Shown piece by piece: positions 27,837 through 38,393 of a stretch of DNA of 64,000 nt. Each line of letters starts with the position of its first letter. The stretch's first letter is position 1. The notes below the pieces were generated by a model. That model saw nothing but the letters and a program-made list of their open reading frames with translations, was not told the origin of the DNA and made no database searches. Source of the stretch: Domibacillus epiphyticus (lineage in GTDB: Bacteria > Bacillota > Bacilli > Bacillales > Domibacillaceae); assembly GCF_001975785.1 (NCBI RefSeq), contig NZ_MSFI01000009.1, positions 62,001-126,000 of the forward strand, written 5' to 3'. Position numbers and translations under genes: made by a program.

Positions 27837-28712
27837 GTGGCAATTAAAGATATGTTTTCAAAACAAAAACCTAAGAAGAGAAAATACGCAACCATTCCAT
27901 CGGAAGCAGCAAAGCAGGATGTACCTGAAGGAATTATGCAAAAGTGTCCGAAATGCAAAAAAATAATGTATACAAAAGAATTGAAAAAAAATCTTCACGT
28001 CTGTCTCGGTTGTGGCTATCATTATCAAATGACCGCACATGAACGGATTGAATCACTCCTCGATGAAGGATCGTTCCGTGAATTGGATGCTGATCTTTCT
28101 ACAGCAAACCCGCTTAATTTTCCAGACTATGATGAAAAAATAGCTGCTGACCGCAAGAAAACCGGTTTGGACGAAGCAATTGTAACCGGTGTTGGCTCAA
28201 TAGAAGGACGCGAGGCAGTATTTGCCATTATGGATGCATCTTTCCGTATGGGAAGCATGGGATCTGTCGTTGGAGAAAAAATTGCCCGTGCCGTAGAAGA
28301 AGCGATTCGTCTTCATATTCCGTTTATTATCTTTACAGCTTCCGGCGGTGCGCGTATGCAGGAAGGCATTTTGTCTCTCATGCAGATGGCGAAAACGGGA
28401 GCAGCATTAAAGCGGCTCAGTGACCGGGGAGGGCTCATTATTTCTGTTATGACACATCCTACAACAGGAGGTGTTTCGGCAAGTTTTGCGTCTCTAGGTG
28501 ACTATAATTTTGCAGAACCAGGTGCCTTAATCGGATTTGCCGGCCGCAGAATTATTGAGCAGACGATACGTGAAAAGCTGCCTGAAGACTTTCAAACTGC
28601 TGAATTCTTATTGAAATATGGTCAACTCGATGCTGTTCTTCACCGCAGTGACATGAAAGAAAAGCTATCGTTTTTACTTGATATTCATCAACCAGGCGGT
28701 GATAAAAAATGA
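27837..28712 (+). CDS. accD: Acetyl-CoA carboxylase carboxyltransferase subunit beta
   Basis: With AccA it transfers the carboxyl group from carboxybiotin to acetyl-CoA to make malonyl-CoA. The 291-residue protein has the zinc ribbon Cys37-x2-Cys40 and Cys56-x2-Cys59 ([20 protein letters not shown]), which binds the complex and RNA, then the crotonase-type core with [13 protein letters not shown] and [14 protein letters not shown]. The start is GTG after AAAGGGGTGG. The accA start overlaps its stop as ATGA, giving the usual one-to-one coupling. Confidence 0.97.
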   Translation: MAIKDMFSKQKPKKRKYATIPSEAAKQDVPEGIMQKCPKCKKIMYTKELKKNLHVCLGCGYHYQMTAHERIESLLDEGSFRELDADLSTANPLNFPDYDEKIAADRKKTGLDEAIVTGVGSIEGREAVFAIMDASFRMGSMGSVVGEKIARAVEEAIRLHIPFIIFTASGGARMQEGILSLMQMAKTGAALKRLSDRGGLIISVMTHPTTGGVSASFASLGDYNFAEPGALIGFAGRRIIEQTIREKLPEDFQTAEFLLKYGQLDAVLHRSDMKEKLSFLLDIHQPGGDKK

Positions 28713-29680
28713 CTGGACTAGAATTTGAAAAACCGGTTCGGGAGCTGCAGCAAAAAATTGCGGAATTAAAAAACTTTACCTCAACATCTGATGTGGATTT
28801 GTCGGATGAAATTGCGAAGCTCGAACTTCGGCTAAAAAAGCTTGAAGATGATATTTATAACAGTATGACACCATGGGATAGAGTGCAGATGGCTCGTCAC
28901 CCGAATCGTCCGACAACGCTTGATTACATCTCTCACTTATTTGAGGACTTTTTTGAACTGCATGGGGATCGGACGTACGGTGATGATGCAGCGATTGTCG
29001 CTGGGGTTGCCAAATATCACGGCGTACCTGTCACGGTCATCGGCCATCAGCGCGGCCGTGACACGAAAGAAAATATACAGCGCACATTCGGCATGCCTCA
29101 TCCAGAAGGGTACCGGAAAGCACTTCGCCTTATGAAGCAGGCTGAAAAGTTTAATCGTCCGATTATATGCCTAATCGATACGAAAGGTGCATATCCGGGG
29201 AAAGCAGCAGAAGAACGAGGCCAAAGTGAAGCGATTGCCCGCAATATTTTTGAAATGGCAGGACTTCATGTTCCAATTATTTGTATTGTCATTGGAGAAG
29301 GCGGAAGCGGTGGTGCACTTGCACTTGGCGTTGGCGACCGTTTATTCATGCTTGAGAACTCAACATATTCTGTTATCTCCCCGGAAGGCGCAGCAGCCCT
29401 TTTATGGAAAGATGCTTCTCTTGCAAAACGGGCGGCCGAGACAATGAAAATTACCGCACCCGACTTACGAGGACTCGGCATCGTGGACGAAATTATACCT
29501 GAAGTGCGCGGTGGTGCACATCGAGACGCAAAGCGCCAGGCAGAATTAATTGATGAAGTATTAAAGCCGGCGATTGAGTTGTTGCAGACGATACATCACG
29601 ATGAACTGATCGAGCAGCGATATGAGAAATATAAAAAGATCGGTGGATATGCTGATCAAAAAACAGGCCCAAAAAGATAA
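28709..29680 (+). CDS. accA: Acetyl-CoA carboxylase carboxyltransferase subunit alpha
   Basis: Partner of AccD in malonyl-CoA synthesis; it supplies the carboxybiotin-binding half of the active site. The 323-residue sequence starts with a helical stretch ([15 protein letters not shown]), followed by [54 protein letters not shown] and [16 protein letters not shown]. The stop codon lies inside the 5' arm of the downstream terminator, so the unit ytsJ-gntR-accD-accA ends here, ahead of the separate pfkA-pyk unit. Confidence 0.97.
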   Translation: MTGLEFEKPVRELQQKIAELKNFTSTSDVDLSDEIAKLELRLKKLEDDIYNSMTPWDRVQMARHPNRPTTLDYISHLFEDFFELHGDRTYGDDAAIVAGVAKYHGVPVTVIGHQRGRDTKENIQRTFGMPHPEGYRKALRLMKQAEKFNRPIICLIDTKGAYPGKAAEERGQSEAIARNIFEMAGLHVPIICIVIGEGGSGGALALGVGDRLFMLENSTYSVISPEGAAALLWKDASLAKRAAETMKITAPDLRGLGIVDEIIPEVRGGAHRDAKRQAELIDEVLKPAIELLQTIHHDELIEQRYEKYKKIGGYADQKTGPKR

Positions 29681-29699
29681 CCTTTTTGGGTCTTTCTTT
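29666..29699 (+). terminator. accA terminator
   Basis: CCCAAAAAG/CTTTTTGGG with a five-base loop and TCTTTCTTT; it overlaps the accA stop codon. Confidence 0.85.
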
Positions 29700-29736
29700 C
29701 GGGTTTAAAAATGTCCCGAAATAGGCTTTTTTTTGG

Positions 29737-29750
29737 TGTGAGCGCTTACT
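29737..29750 (+). promoter_or_regulatory. cre site upstream of pfkA
   Basis: TGTGAGCGCTTACT matches the relaxed cre WTGNNARCGNWWWCAW closely. Its centre is about 55 bases before the predicted pfkA start, the position of activating cre sites of B. subtilis ackA and pta, so CcpA would be expected to activate glycolysis here. Confidence 0.68.
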
Positions 29751-29763
29751 TCCAGGCTAAAGA

Positions 29764-30813
<1,050 letters not shown>

Positions 30814-30836
30814 CGAGAAAACAGGAGGAACAATCG

Positions 30837-32600
30837 ATGCAAAAAACTAAAATTGTCTGTACGATCGGTCCAGCAAGTGAAAGTCTTGAAACGTTGCAAT
30901 CATTATTGGAAGCTGGTATGAATGTTGCCCGTCTAAACTTTTCTCATGGAAGTCACGAAGAGCATGCCGCCCGCATTAAAAACATTCGCCAAGCAGCAAA
31001 AAACACGGGAAAAACGGTTGCGATTCTGCTTGATACGAAAGGTCCAGAGATCCGTACACATGACATGGAAAACGGGTCAATTGAATTAGTCAGCGGGAAA
31101 GACGCAGTCATTTCTATGACAGAAGTGAAAGGCACCCCTGAAAAGTTTTCTATTACGTACCCAGGTCTTATTGATGATGTGAAACCAGGCTCAAGTATTT
31201 TGCTTGATGATGGTCTAATTGCTCTTTTAGTAACAGGCACAGATCGTGAAAATGGGGAAATTGCTGTCCGCATATTAAACAGCGGTACATTAAAAAATAA
31301 AAAAGGAGTTAATGTACCGGGTGTTTCTGTTAATTTGCCTGGTATTACGGAAAAAGATGCCGCTGATATACGCTTTGGCATTGAACAGGATGTTGATTTT
31401 ATCGCTGCATCTTTTGTCCGCCGTCCATCAGATGTTCTCGAGATTCGTGAACTGCTTGAAAAGAATAATGCTACACACATTCAAATCGTACCGAAAATCG
31501 AGAACCAGGAAGGCGTCGATAATATTGATGACATCCTTGAAGTTTCGGATGGGTTGATGGTTGCCCGCGGGGATCTTGGTGTTGAAATCCCGGCCGAAGA
31601 AGTACCAATTGTTCAAAAGCAACTTATTAAAAAATGTAACATGCTGGGGAAACCAGTGATAACGGCTACACAAATGCTTGATTCTATGCAGCGAAACCCT
31701 CGTCCAACACGAGCGGAAGCTAGTGATGTAGCGAATGCGATCTTTGACGGTACGGATGCCATTATGCTTTCCGGCGAGACAGCAGCAGGCTTGTACCCGC
31801 TTGAAGCGGTTAAAACGATGCACAACATTGCAGTGCGGGCGGAAGCAGAATTGCACATGAGAGATATTCCACCGCGTCGTAGAAATAAAACAGGACGATT
31901 AACAATGACTGATGCGATTGGTCAATCTGTAGCGAAAACAGCGGAAGCGCTTGACGTACATGCCATTATCGCACCGACATCCAGCGGCCATACAGCCCGC
32001 ATGATTTCAAGATACCGCGCAAAGGCATCGATTTTTGCCGTAACAGACAGTGAACGTGTATCAAGAAGTTTATCACTCGTATGGGGTGTTTTCCCGGTTA
32101 TCGGGCTGCGTGTTTCCTCTACTGATGAAATGCTAGATAATGCGATCATTCGCTGCCTGGACGAGGAGTTTATTAAACATGGTGATCTTGTTGTCATTAC
32201 AGCAGGTGTACCGGTCGGCGAATCAGGTACAACAAACTTAATGAAAATTCATGTTGTCGGCGACATTTTATTAAAAGCACAAGGAATCGGACGTCACTCT
32301 GCTTATGGAAAAGTTGTTAAAGCAAAAACAGCAGAGGAAGCAATTCGAAAAGTACAGCAAGGAGATATTCTTGTCACGTATGGAACAGACCGGGACATGA
32401 TGCCGGCGATTGAAAAATGTGCAGCGATCATTACTGAAGAAGGCGGATTGACAAGCCATGCGGCCGTTGTGGGAATCAGCCTTGGCATTCCAGTTATCGT
32501 TGACGTAGAAGGTGCTATTACAAAGCTTGAAGATGGACAGGAAATTACGGTCGATGCAGCCAGAGGCACTATTTATAATGGACACGCTAACGTTTTATAA
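30837..32600 (+). CDS. pyk: Pyruvate kinase with C-terminal PEP-utiliser domain
   Basis: Converts PEP and ADP to pyruvate and ATP. The 587-residue protein has the catalytic barrel ([57 protein letters not shown]) and an extra C-terminal domain of about 110 residues ending [20 protein letters not shown]. This domain is like the phosphohistidine domain of PEP synthase and is characteristic of Bacillus and Geobacillus enzymes. AGGAGG precedes the ATG. The final 14 bases overlap the tail of the convergent ytvI gene, and no intrinsic terminator is seen after the stop. Confidence 0.97.
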   Translation: MQKTKIVCTIGPASESLETLQSLLEAGMNVARLNFSHGSHEEHAARIKNIRQAAKNTGKTVAILLDTKGPEIRTHDMENGSIELVSGKDAVISMTEVKGTPEKFSITYPGLIDDVKPGSSILLDDGLIALLVTGTDRENGEIAVRILNSGTLKNKKGVNVPGVSVNLPGITEKDAADIRFGIEQDVDFIAASFVRRPSDVLEIRELLEKNNATHIQIVPKIENQEGVDNIDDILEVSDGLMVARGDLGVEIPAEEVPIVQKQLIKKCNMLGKPVITATQMLDSMQRNPRPTRAEASDVANAIFDGTDAIMLSGETAAGLYPLEAVKTMHNIAVRAEAELHMRDIPPRRRNKTGRLTMTDAIGQSVAKTAEALDVHAIIAPTSSGHTARMISRYRAKASIFAVTDSERVSRSLSLVWGVFPVIGLRVSSTDEMLDNAIIRCLDEEFIKHGDLVVITAGVPVGESGTTNLMKIHVVGDILLKAQGIGRHSAYGKVVKAKTAEEAIRKVQQGDILVTYGTDRDMMPAIEKCAAIITEEGGLTSHAAVVGISLGIPVIVDVEGAITKLEDGQEITVDAARGTIYNGHANVL

Positions 32601-33615
32601 ACAGCAGCTGAGTTAATCCTGAGCGATAAATAGACTGACAGGCTAAAAGGAGTAATGGTCCAGAGACCATGCCGGCTGCACCAAAAAAGGTTAATCCAGC
32701 AAAAGCGGAAAACAAAACGGCGAGCGGGTGAAGACCGATAGCACCAGATACAAGCTTCGGCTCCAGCAGTTGTCGCATGATAACGAGCACCACATAAAGA
32801 ATGGCGAGTAAAATGGCAGCCATATACTGACCGGTGAGTGCTGAGAAAGCCATCCATGGAATAAATAATAGGCTGGACCCAAGCAGCGGGATTAAATCCG
32901 CAATGGCAGCTAAAAATGCTACCTCTATCGCATGTGGATATCTCAGAAGAAAAAAGCCCCCAGAAGCGGCAGCGAATGTGATGATAAACAAAATGATTTG
33001 TGCTGTCATAAATGATTGAACAGCCGTTACGAAATAAGAAATGGCCAGTAAAATCCGTTCATGCACAAGGGCTGGAATCAAACGGATGATACGCCGTCCA
33101 TCTCTCGCAATAAAAAATGCGGACAAAACAGCCACAATGATTTCAGAAGCGGCACCGGGTATCCGAAGAAAAAAAGCTGTACCTGAAAGGAGCCAGGATT
33201 CAGCATATTGACCGGCGATCGTAACGGCTGAATCACTCATTGTTTCAATAAAAAATATGACATTCTCTTTTTGTTGATCACTTAGAGCCGCTGATATTGT
33301 TTGAATCGTCTCTTCTATGTTTAAAACGATGATGTCTTTATATTTTGGGATTACAGAGGTAAGATGGGCAGCTGTCCTCGCTCCGACAAAACCAATGATT
33401 AATAAAATGAATAAAAATAGAGACGCAACAGAACAGAGAGCGAAAAAAACAGCCGTTTGTTCGGAAATACTTAATTTTTTTTGCATTATGCGGGCTGGTT
33501 TTTGTGCTGCAATGGCAAAAAATGCCCCGATTAAAAATGGTTTTAGCACGGGTAAAAACAAGTAGAATGTAAATCCTATAATCGATAGTATCAGTAGCAT
33601 ATTCCATAACCGCAT
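32587..33615 (-). CDS. ytvI: AI-2E family transporter-like membrane protein YtvI
   Basis: A 342-residue integral membrane protein of the AI-2E/PerM family with about eight transmembrane helices. [20 protein letters not shown] and the C-terminal [19 protein letters not shown] plus [12 protein letters not shown] are family landmarks. B. subtilis YtvI lies next to pyk and is annotated as a sporulation membrane protein; the substrate is unknown. ATG 33615 is chosen: GGAGG lies eight bases upstream, within the longer frame's first codons. Its 3' end overlaps pyk tail to tail by 14 bases. Confidence 0.88.
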   Translation of the reverse strand: MRLWNMLLILSIIGFTFYLFLPVLKPFLIGAFFAIAAQKPARIMQKKLSISEQTAVFFALCSVASLFLFILLIIGFVGARTAAHLTSVIPKYKDIIVLNIEETIQTISAALSDQQKENVIFFIETMSDSAVTIAGQYAESWLLSGTAFFLRIPGAASEIIVAVLSAFFIARDGRRIIRLIPALVHERILLAISYFVTAVQSFMTAQIILFIITFAAASGGFFLLRYPHAIEVAFLAAIADLIPLLGSSLLFIPWMAFSALTGQYMAAILLAILYVVLVIMRQLLEPKLVSGAIGLHPLAVLFSAFAGLTFFGAAGMVSGPLLLLACQSIYRSGLTQLLFIKR

Positions 33616-33692
33616 GGCGCCATCCTCCATTTCTTCTATACACGTATGTAGAGATGGGGACAGCCATGCGTCTTTTTTTTAGGAGTGATGAA

Positions 33693-34148
33693 ATGTACGC
33701 CTATTTATTTTTAATATTACTGCTGGGAATCAGCTTAATTGCTAAAAACCATTCCCTTTTAATTGCGTCAGGATTATTGATTGTATTAAAAGCATCAGGT
33801 CTTGATACAAAATGGTTTGATTTTCTTCAAAAAAATGGCATCAACTGGGGTGTGACGATTATTACAATTGCAGTACTTATCCCGATCGCAACTGGTGCAA
33901 TCGGCTTTAAGGATCTGGGTGCTGCACTGAAATCTCCATATGCATGGATTGCCCTTTCGGCAGGGATACTCGTTGCACTCATTGCAAAGAATGGGATTGT
34001 TTTACTTGCGGAGGATCCACATATAACGACAGCACTTGTTTTCGGAACGATCCTTGCTGTCGCACTATTTAATGGTGTTGCAGTTGGACCGCTTATAGGT
34101 GCGGGAATTGCTTATTTTGCAATGAAAATTTTTGAGTCATTTCAATAA
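33693..34148 (+). CDS. ytwI: UPF0756 (DUF441) membrane protein YtwI
   Basis: A 151-residue hydrophobic protein with four predicted transmembrane helices and the DUF441 landmarks GINWGVTIITIAVLIPIATG and GVAVGPLIGAGIAY. The function is unknown. AGGAGTGATG precedes the ATG at 33693, which gives the family length; longer in-frame starts have no ribosome site. It is divergent from ytvI across 77 bases. In B. subtilis fxsA (ytzA) lies between pyk and ytvI; it is absent here. Confidence 0.9.
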   Translation: MYAYLFLILLLGISLIAKNHSLLIASGLLIVLKASGLDTKWFDFLQKNGINWGVTIITIAVLIPIATGAIGFKDLGAALKSPYAWIALSAGILVALIAKNGIVLLAEDPHITTALVFGTILAVALFNGVAVGPLIGAGIAYFAMKIFESFQ

Positions 34149-34224
34149 ATTTGCAAAAGAACGAAACTATTGCCGCGTTTTTAATGTATAGTGTAGGTAA
34201 TAACATCGAAGGGGGAAATACATC

Positions 34225-34452
34225 GTGAAAAATGCAGGTCTTGCAGCTGTACTGAGCTTTTTTTGGACGGGAGTCGGTCAAATCTATAATGGACAGATAT
34301 TGAAGGGTCTTCTTTTAATTGTTATACAGATGGTCAATGCGGCATTAATGTTTTTGCTTATTGGATTTATTACGTATCCAATCGTATGGATCTGGGGAAT
34401 ATATGACGCCTATAAAACCGCGGAGCGTTACAATAAAAACCAGAATTTTTAA
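34225..34452 (+). CDS. Small TM2-like membrane protein
   Basis: A 75-residue protein with two hydrophobic segments separated by a short loop. It starts MKNAGLAAVLSFFWTGVGQIY and continues NGQILKGLLLIVIQ; the pattern GVGQIYNGQILKG followed later by WIWGIYDAYKTAERYN is that of TM2-type small membrane proteins. The start is GTG after GAAGGGGG. No partner is obvious; it lies between ytwI and the citZ control region. The function is unknown. Confidence 0.82.
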   Translation: MKNAGLAAVLSFFWTGVGQIYNGQILKGLLLIVIQMVNAALMFLLIGFITYPIVWIWGIYDAYKTAERYNKNQNF

Positions 34453-34546
34453 GTGAAACATTTAATAATAACATAAATCAAACACGTGTCATGTTCGAAA
34501 TTTAAACGATTCGCAAAAAAATTTTGAACTTTTTGACACGTTTTGA

Positions 34547-34575
34547 TTCACAAACATGCGCCAATTGTTTATAAT
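34547..34575 (+). promoter_or_regulatory. citZ sigma-A promoter
   Basis: TTCACA, 17 bases, TATAAT (34570-34575). It gives a start near 34582 and a leader of about 174 nt. Bases 34453-34546 upstream are AT-rich and show no gene; no clear CcpC box (ATAA spaced from TTAT) was found. Confidence 0.75.
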
Positions 34576-34581
34576 AGGGAA

Positions 34582-34595
34582 TGTAAGCGCACACC
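34582..34595 (+). promoter_or_regulatory. cre-like site at the citZ start
   Basis: TGTAAGCGCACACC has a perfect left half (TGNAANCG) and two departures in the right half. It covers about +1 to +14, where bound CcpA would block transcription. B. subtilis citZ is also CcpA-repressed. Confidence 0.6.
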
Positions 34596-34651
34596 TTTTT
34601 GAACATTGCTGCAATTTTCCGTTTGAAAAAGTGTACATAAGTAGTAAACGA

Positions 34652-34717
34652 GCTTTTTTATTTTTCTAAATGGTACTGAGCAGTTGCTCGGCCACATACA
34701 TACATAAATAAAAAAGC
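34652..34717 (+). promoter_or_regulatory. Structured citZ leader with IRE-like hairpin
   Basis: A perfect 12-base-pair outer helix (34652-34663 with 34706-34717, GCTTTTTTATTT/AAATAAAAAAGC) encloses 42 nt. That loop contains a second hairpin with stem CTGAG/CTCGG (34676-34680 with 34687-34691) and hexaloop CAGTTG, close to the iron-responsive-element loop CAGUGN. Aconitase is reported to bind the citZ leader RNA in B. subtilis, so a similar element is a reasonable hypothesis. The ribosome site at 34741 lies outside the fold. Confidence 0.55.
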
Positions 34718-34755
34718 GGGTAAGGGGAAATTAAAAGGCGAAGGAGAGATACTTT

Positions 34756-35874
34756 ATGACAACTGCACGCGGACTTGAAGGAGTAGTTGCTACAACGTCA
34801 TCTGTCAGTTCCATTATTGATGACACACTTACATACGCAGGCTATGATATTGATGATTTAGCTGAAAATGCAAGTTTTGAAGAAGTAATTTATTTGCTCT
34901 GGCACCGAAGCCTTCCGACACAGGCACAGCTTGATGAATTAAAGCAGCAACTATCGGAAAGCTATGACATCCCTCAAGAAATAATTGACCATTTCAAAAT
35001 GTATCCTATCGACAAAGTTCATCCAATGGCTGCTCTTCGTACATCTATCTCACTTCTTGGTCTATATGATGAAGAAGCAGATGTGATGACAGACGAGGCG
35101 AATTATCGCAAAGCGATTCGTCTTCAGGCGAAAATCCCAGCACTCGTAACGGCATTTGCGCGCATTCGCAAAGGCCAGGAACCCGTTGCACCGAAAAAAG
35201 AATTTAGCATTGCAGCAAACTTTTTATACATGTTGTCAGGCAAGGAGCCGACTGATGTTGAAATCGAAGCGTTTGATAAAGCCCTCGTTCTTCATGCAGA
35301 CCATGAATTGAATGCGTCTACATTTACAGCACGAGTGTGCGTTGCAACGCTATCTGACATTTATTCAGGTATAACAGCTGCTCTTGGCGCATTAAAAGGA
35401 CCGCTGCATGGCGGGGCGAACGAGCAAGTAATGAAAATGTTGTCTGAGATCGGTTCTCCAGATAATGTTGAGCCTTATATTCTCGAAAAATTAAACAACA
35501 AGGAAAAAATTATGGGATTCGGCCACCGGGTTTACCGACAAGGCGACCCGCGTGCAAAACATTTACGCGAAATGTCAAAGCGTTTAACAGAACAGACAGG
35601 TGAACCACAATGGTATGACATGTCTGTTGAGATTGAGCAAATTGTGACTTCTCAAAAAGATCTACCGCCGAATGTAGATTTTTATTCTGCATCTGTATAT
35701 CACAGCCTGGGAATTGATCACGATCTATTCACACCGATTTTTGCAGTAAGCCGTGCTTCCGGATGGCTTGCTCATATTTTGGAGCAGTATGCAAACAACA
35801 GACTGATCCGTCCACGCGCTGAATATACAGGGCCAGATAAGCAAAAATACGTACCAATCTACCAACGTGTCTAA
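34756..35874 (+). CDS. citZ: Citrate synthase CitZ
   Basis: Condenses oxaloacetate and acetyl-CoA, the entry step of the TCA cycle. The 372-residue protein begins GLEGVVATTSSVSSI and has the catalytic histidines in KGPLHGGANEQVMKM and MGFGHRVYRQGDPR and the aspartate in NVDFYSASVYHSLG. GAAGGAGAG lies before the ATG. It leads the citZ-icd-mdh cluster, with a cre at the start site and a structured leader. A 112-base gap with its own elements separates it from icd. Confidence 0.97.
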   Translation: MTTARGLEGVVATTSSVSSIIDDTLTYAGYDIDDLAENASFEEVIYLLWHRSLPTQAQLDELKQQLSESYDIPQEIIDHFKMYPIDKVHPMAALRTSISLLGLYDEEADVMTDEANYRKAIRLQAKIPALVTAFARIRKGQEPVAPKKEFSIAANFLYMLSGKEPTDVEIEAFDKALVLHADHELNASTFTARVCVATLSDIYSGITAALGALKGPLHGGANEQVMKMLSEIGSPDNVEPYILEKLNNKEKIMGFGHRVYRQGDPRAKHLREMSKRLTEQTGEPQWYDMSVEIEQIVTSQKDLPPNVDFYSASVYHSLGIDHDLFTPIFAVSRASGWLAHILEQYANNRLIRPRAEYTGPDKQKYVPIYQRV

Positions 35875-35886
35875 TTAAGGAAGTAT

Positions 35887-35916
35887 TTGCAATAAACTGA
35901 AAAACTAGTGTAATAT
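35887..35916 (+). promoter_or_regulatory. Candidate internal promoter for icd
   Basis: TTGCAA, 18 bases, TAATAT, starting 13 bases after the citZ stop. B. subtilis icd also has a promoter of its own. Confidence 0.45.
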
Positions 35917-35928
35917 GAATGTGGCAAA

Positions 35929-35960
35929 CGAAGGTTAGAGGCCTCGTCCTCTAACCTTTG
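35929..35960 (+). promoter_or_regulatory. Strong hairpin between citZ and icd
   Basis: A 13-base-pair stem (core AAGGTTAGAGG/CCTCTAACCTT, one G-T) with a six-base loop. It is followed by GATCATGG, not by T's, so it is not an intrinsic terminator. It may mark an RNA processing or stability boundary, or an attenuator, within the citZ-icd transcript. It ends 16 bases before the icd ribosome site. Confidence 0.75.
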
Positions 35961-35986
35961 ATCATGGAATTGGAGGGAAATGCAAG

Positions 35987-37255
35987 ATGACTCAAGGCGA
36001 AAAAATTTCAATGCAAAATGGTGTATTAAACGTACCAAATAATCCAGTTGTTCCTTTTATCGAAGGCGATGGAATCGGTCCTGATATTTGGGCTGCAGCT
36101 TCACGCGTATTGGACGCAGCTGTTGAAAAAGCATACAACGGCGAAAAGAAAATCGTCTGGAAAGAAGTTCTTGCTGGCGAAAAAGCATTCAATCAAACAG
36201 GTGAATGGCTTCCAAAAGAAACACTTGACCAGATTGAAGAGTATTTGATCGCAATTAAAGGTCCTCTTACAACTCCAGTTGGCGGCGGTATCCGTTCGTT
36301 GAACGTTGCACTTCGTCAAGAATTGGATCTTTTTACATGCCTTCGTCCGGTTCGCTATTTTGACGGAGTACCTTCACCAGTTAAGCGTCCTGAAGATACA
36401 GACATGGTTATTTTCCGTGAAAACACTGAAGATATTTATGCGGGTATCGAGTACGCAGAAGGCACTGATGAAGTGAATAAAGTCATTGAATTCCTTAAAA
36501 ATGAAATGGGTGTCAATAAAATCCGCTTCCCTGAAACATCAGGAATCGGTATTAAACCTGTATCAAAAGAAGGTACAGAACGCCTTGTGCGAGCAGCAAT
36601 TAATTATGCGCTGAAAGAAGGCCGTAAATCTCTTACTCTCGTTCATAAAGGCAACATTATGAAATTTACAGAAGGTGCGTTCAAAAACTGGGGCTATGAC
36701 CTCGCTGAAAAAGAATTCGGTGACAAGGTCTTCACATGGGCGCAATACGATAAAATCAAAGAAGCGGAAGGCACAGAAGCAGCAAATAAAGCGCAATCTG
36801 ATGCTGAAGCAGCTGGCAAGCTAATTGTTAAAGATTCGATTGCCGATATTTTCTTACAGCAAATTTTGACTCGTCCGAAAGAGTTTGATGTTGTTGCAAC
36901 GATGAACTTGAACGGAGACTACATTTCCGATGCACTTGCTGCACAAGTTGGCGGAATTGGCATTGCTCCGGGCGCAAATATTAACTATGAAACTGGCCAC
37001 GCGATTTTTGAAGCGACTCATGGTACAGCTCCTAAATACGCAGGTCTTGATAAAGTTAATCCATCTTCAGTCCTTCTTTCAGGCGTTCTTCTGCTTGAAC
37101 ACCTTGGCTGGAATGAAGCAGCAAACATGATCACAAGATCAGTCGAGAAAACAATCTCGTCTAAAGTCGTTACTTACGATTTTGCGCGCTTGATGGATGG
37201 TGCAACAGAAGTGAAATGCTCTGAGTTTGCGGACGAATTGATCAAAAATCTTTAA
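35987..37255 (+). CDS. icd: Isocitrate dehydrogenase (NADP)
   Basis: Oxidatively decarboxylates isocitrate to 2-oxoglutarate with NADP. The 422-residue protein matches B. subtilis Icd (423). Motifs are [20 protein letters not shown], the substrate loop [36 protein letters not shown], the metal site region [22 protein letters not shown] (only part quoted: [14 protein letters not shown]) and the cofactor region [18 protein letters not shown] precedes the ATG. It is followed by a weak hairpin and then mdh. Confidence 0.97.
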   Translation: MTQGEKISMQNGVLNVPNNPVVPFIEGDGIGPDIWAAASRVLDAAVEKAYNGEKKIVWKEVLAGEKAFNQTGEWLPKETLDQIEEYLIAIKGPLTTPVGGGIRSLNVALRQELDLFTCLRPVRYFDGVPSPVKRPEDTDMVIFRENTEDIYAGIEYAEGTDEVNKVIEFLKNEMGVNKIRFPETSGIGIKPVSKEGTERLVRAAINYALKEGRKSLTLVHKGNIMKFTEGAFKNWGYDLAEKEFGDKVFTWAQYDKIKEAEGTEAANKAQSDAEAAGKLIVKDSIADIFLQQILTRPKEFDVVATMNLNGDYISDALAAQVGGIGIAPGANINYETGHAIFEATHGTAPKYAGLDKVNPSSVLLSGVLLLEHLGWNEAANMITRSVEKTISSKVVTYDFARLMDGATEVKCSEFADELIKNL

Positions 37256-37259
37256 TGAA

Positions 37260-37290
37260 AAATGCTCCCTCTTTGAGGGGGCATTTATTC
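37260..37290 (+). terminator. Leaky terminator between icd and mdh
   Basis: A 12-base-pair stem AAATGCTCCCTC/GAGGGGGCATTT with a three-base loop but only ATTC after it. The weak T tract suggests partial read-through into mdh. Confidence 0.6.
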
Positions 37291-37325
37291 ATATAGACTT
37301 TACCGAATAGGAGGATTTTTTGATT

Positions 37326-38267
37326 ATGACAACATATAATCGTAAAAAAGTTTCTGTAATCGGCGGCGGTTTTACGGGTGCCACAACAGCATTCCTTCTT
37401 GCTCAAAAAGAACTTGCTGATGTAGTTCTTGTTGATATTCCACAAGCGGATGGCCCGACAAAAGGGAAAGCACTTGATATGCTGGAAGCAAGTCCGGTCC
37501 AAGGCTTTGATGCCAATATTACTGGTACCTCTGATTACGCAGAAACTGCCGGTTCGGATATTGTCATTATTACGGCTGGTATTGCACGAAAACCAGGCAT
37601 GAGCCGTGACGATCTGGTTCAAACAAACCAAAAAGTAATGAAAGCAGTAACTTCTGAAATTGTAAAATATTCTCCGGACTGCACAATTATTGTATTGACG
37701 AACCCGGTAGATGCGATGACTTACACAGTATTAAAGGAATCAGATTTTCCGAAAAATCGCGTTATTGGCCAATCAGGTGTTCTTGATACTGCTCGTTTCC
37801 GCACGTTCGTTGCTCAGGAGCTTCAAGTATCGGTGAAAGATGTAACTGGATTTGTATTAGGCGGCCACGGTGATGACATGGTTCCGCTTGTACGCTACTC
37901 TTATGCTGGCGGTATTCCACTTGAAACATTGATTCCGAAAGACCGCCTAGATGCAATTGTTGAGCGTACACGTAAAGGCGGCGGCGAAATCGTGCAGCTT
38001 CTAGGTAACGGTTCTGCATACTATGCACCAGCCGCTTCACTTGTTGAAATGGCAGAAGCGATCTTAAAAGATCAACGCCGTATTCTTCCGGCTATTGCAT
38101 ACCTTGAAGGGGAATATGGCTACCGCGATTTGTACTTAGGTGTTCCAACTATTCTTGGTGCCGGTGGTATTGAAAAAGTTATCGAACTTGATCTGACTGC
38201 AGAAGAAAAAGCAGGTCTTGATAAATCTGCTAATGCTGTCCGTAACGTTATGTCCATTCTTGCTTAA
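37326..38267 (+). CDS. mdh: Malate dehydrogenase
   Basis: NAD-dependent oxidation of malate to oxaloacetate. The 313-residue LDH-like form has the Rossmann loop [19 protein letters not shown], Asp in [11 protein letters not shown] (NAD preference), [10 protein letters not shown] with the substrate arginine region, [25 protein letters not shown], and catalytic His in [13 protein letters not shown] 37326 gives the homologous start; AGGAGG is 11 bases upstream, and a TTG two codons earlier has closer spacing and cannot be excluded. Confidence 0.96.
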   Translation: MTTYNRKKVSVIGGGFTGATTAFLLAQKELADVVLVDIPQADGPTKGKALDMLEASPVQGFDANITGTSDYAETAGSDIVIITAGIARKPGMSRDDLVQTNQKVMKAVTSEIVKYSPDCTIIVLTNPVDAMTYTVLKESDFPKNRVIGQSGVLDTARFRTFVAQELQVSVKDVTGFVLGGHGDDMVPLVRYSYAGGIPLETLIPKDRLDAIVERTRKGGGEIVQLLGNGSAYYAPAASLVEMAEAILKDQRRILPAIAYLEGEYGYRDLYLGVPTILGAGGIEKVIELDLTAEEKAGLDKSANAVRNVMSILA

Positions 38268-38280
38268 TATGAGTCAAGGA

Positions 38281-38307
38281 ATCCGCCCTAACCAGGCGGT
38301 TTTTTTA
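38281..38307 (+). terminator. mdh terminator
   Basis: CCGCC/GGCGG with a seven-base loop and seven T's. Confidence 0.88.
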
Positions 38308-38393
38308 ATTCTATATGTAAGAACAACGGCTCTTTCTCATGGAGAACAATTTCGTTATAATGGAAGATAGACATTACTACCAGGGAGGGCGCA

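Noticed and set aside
30953-31480. Minus-strand open frame of 175 codons inside pyk
   Set aside because: Serine-rich shadow frame opposite conserved pyruvate kinase coding sequence.
34453-34755. CcpC boxes at citZ
   Set aside because: No ATAA/TTAT dyad with the correct spacing was found around the predicted promoter.
35929-35960. Intrinsic terminator for citZ
   Set aside because: The stem is followed by GATCATGG and not by T's, so it was listed as a hairpin of unknown role.
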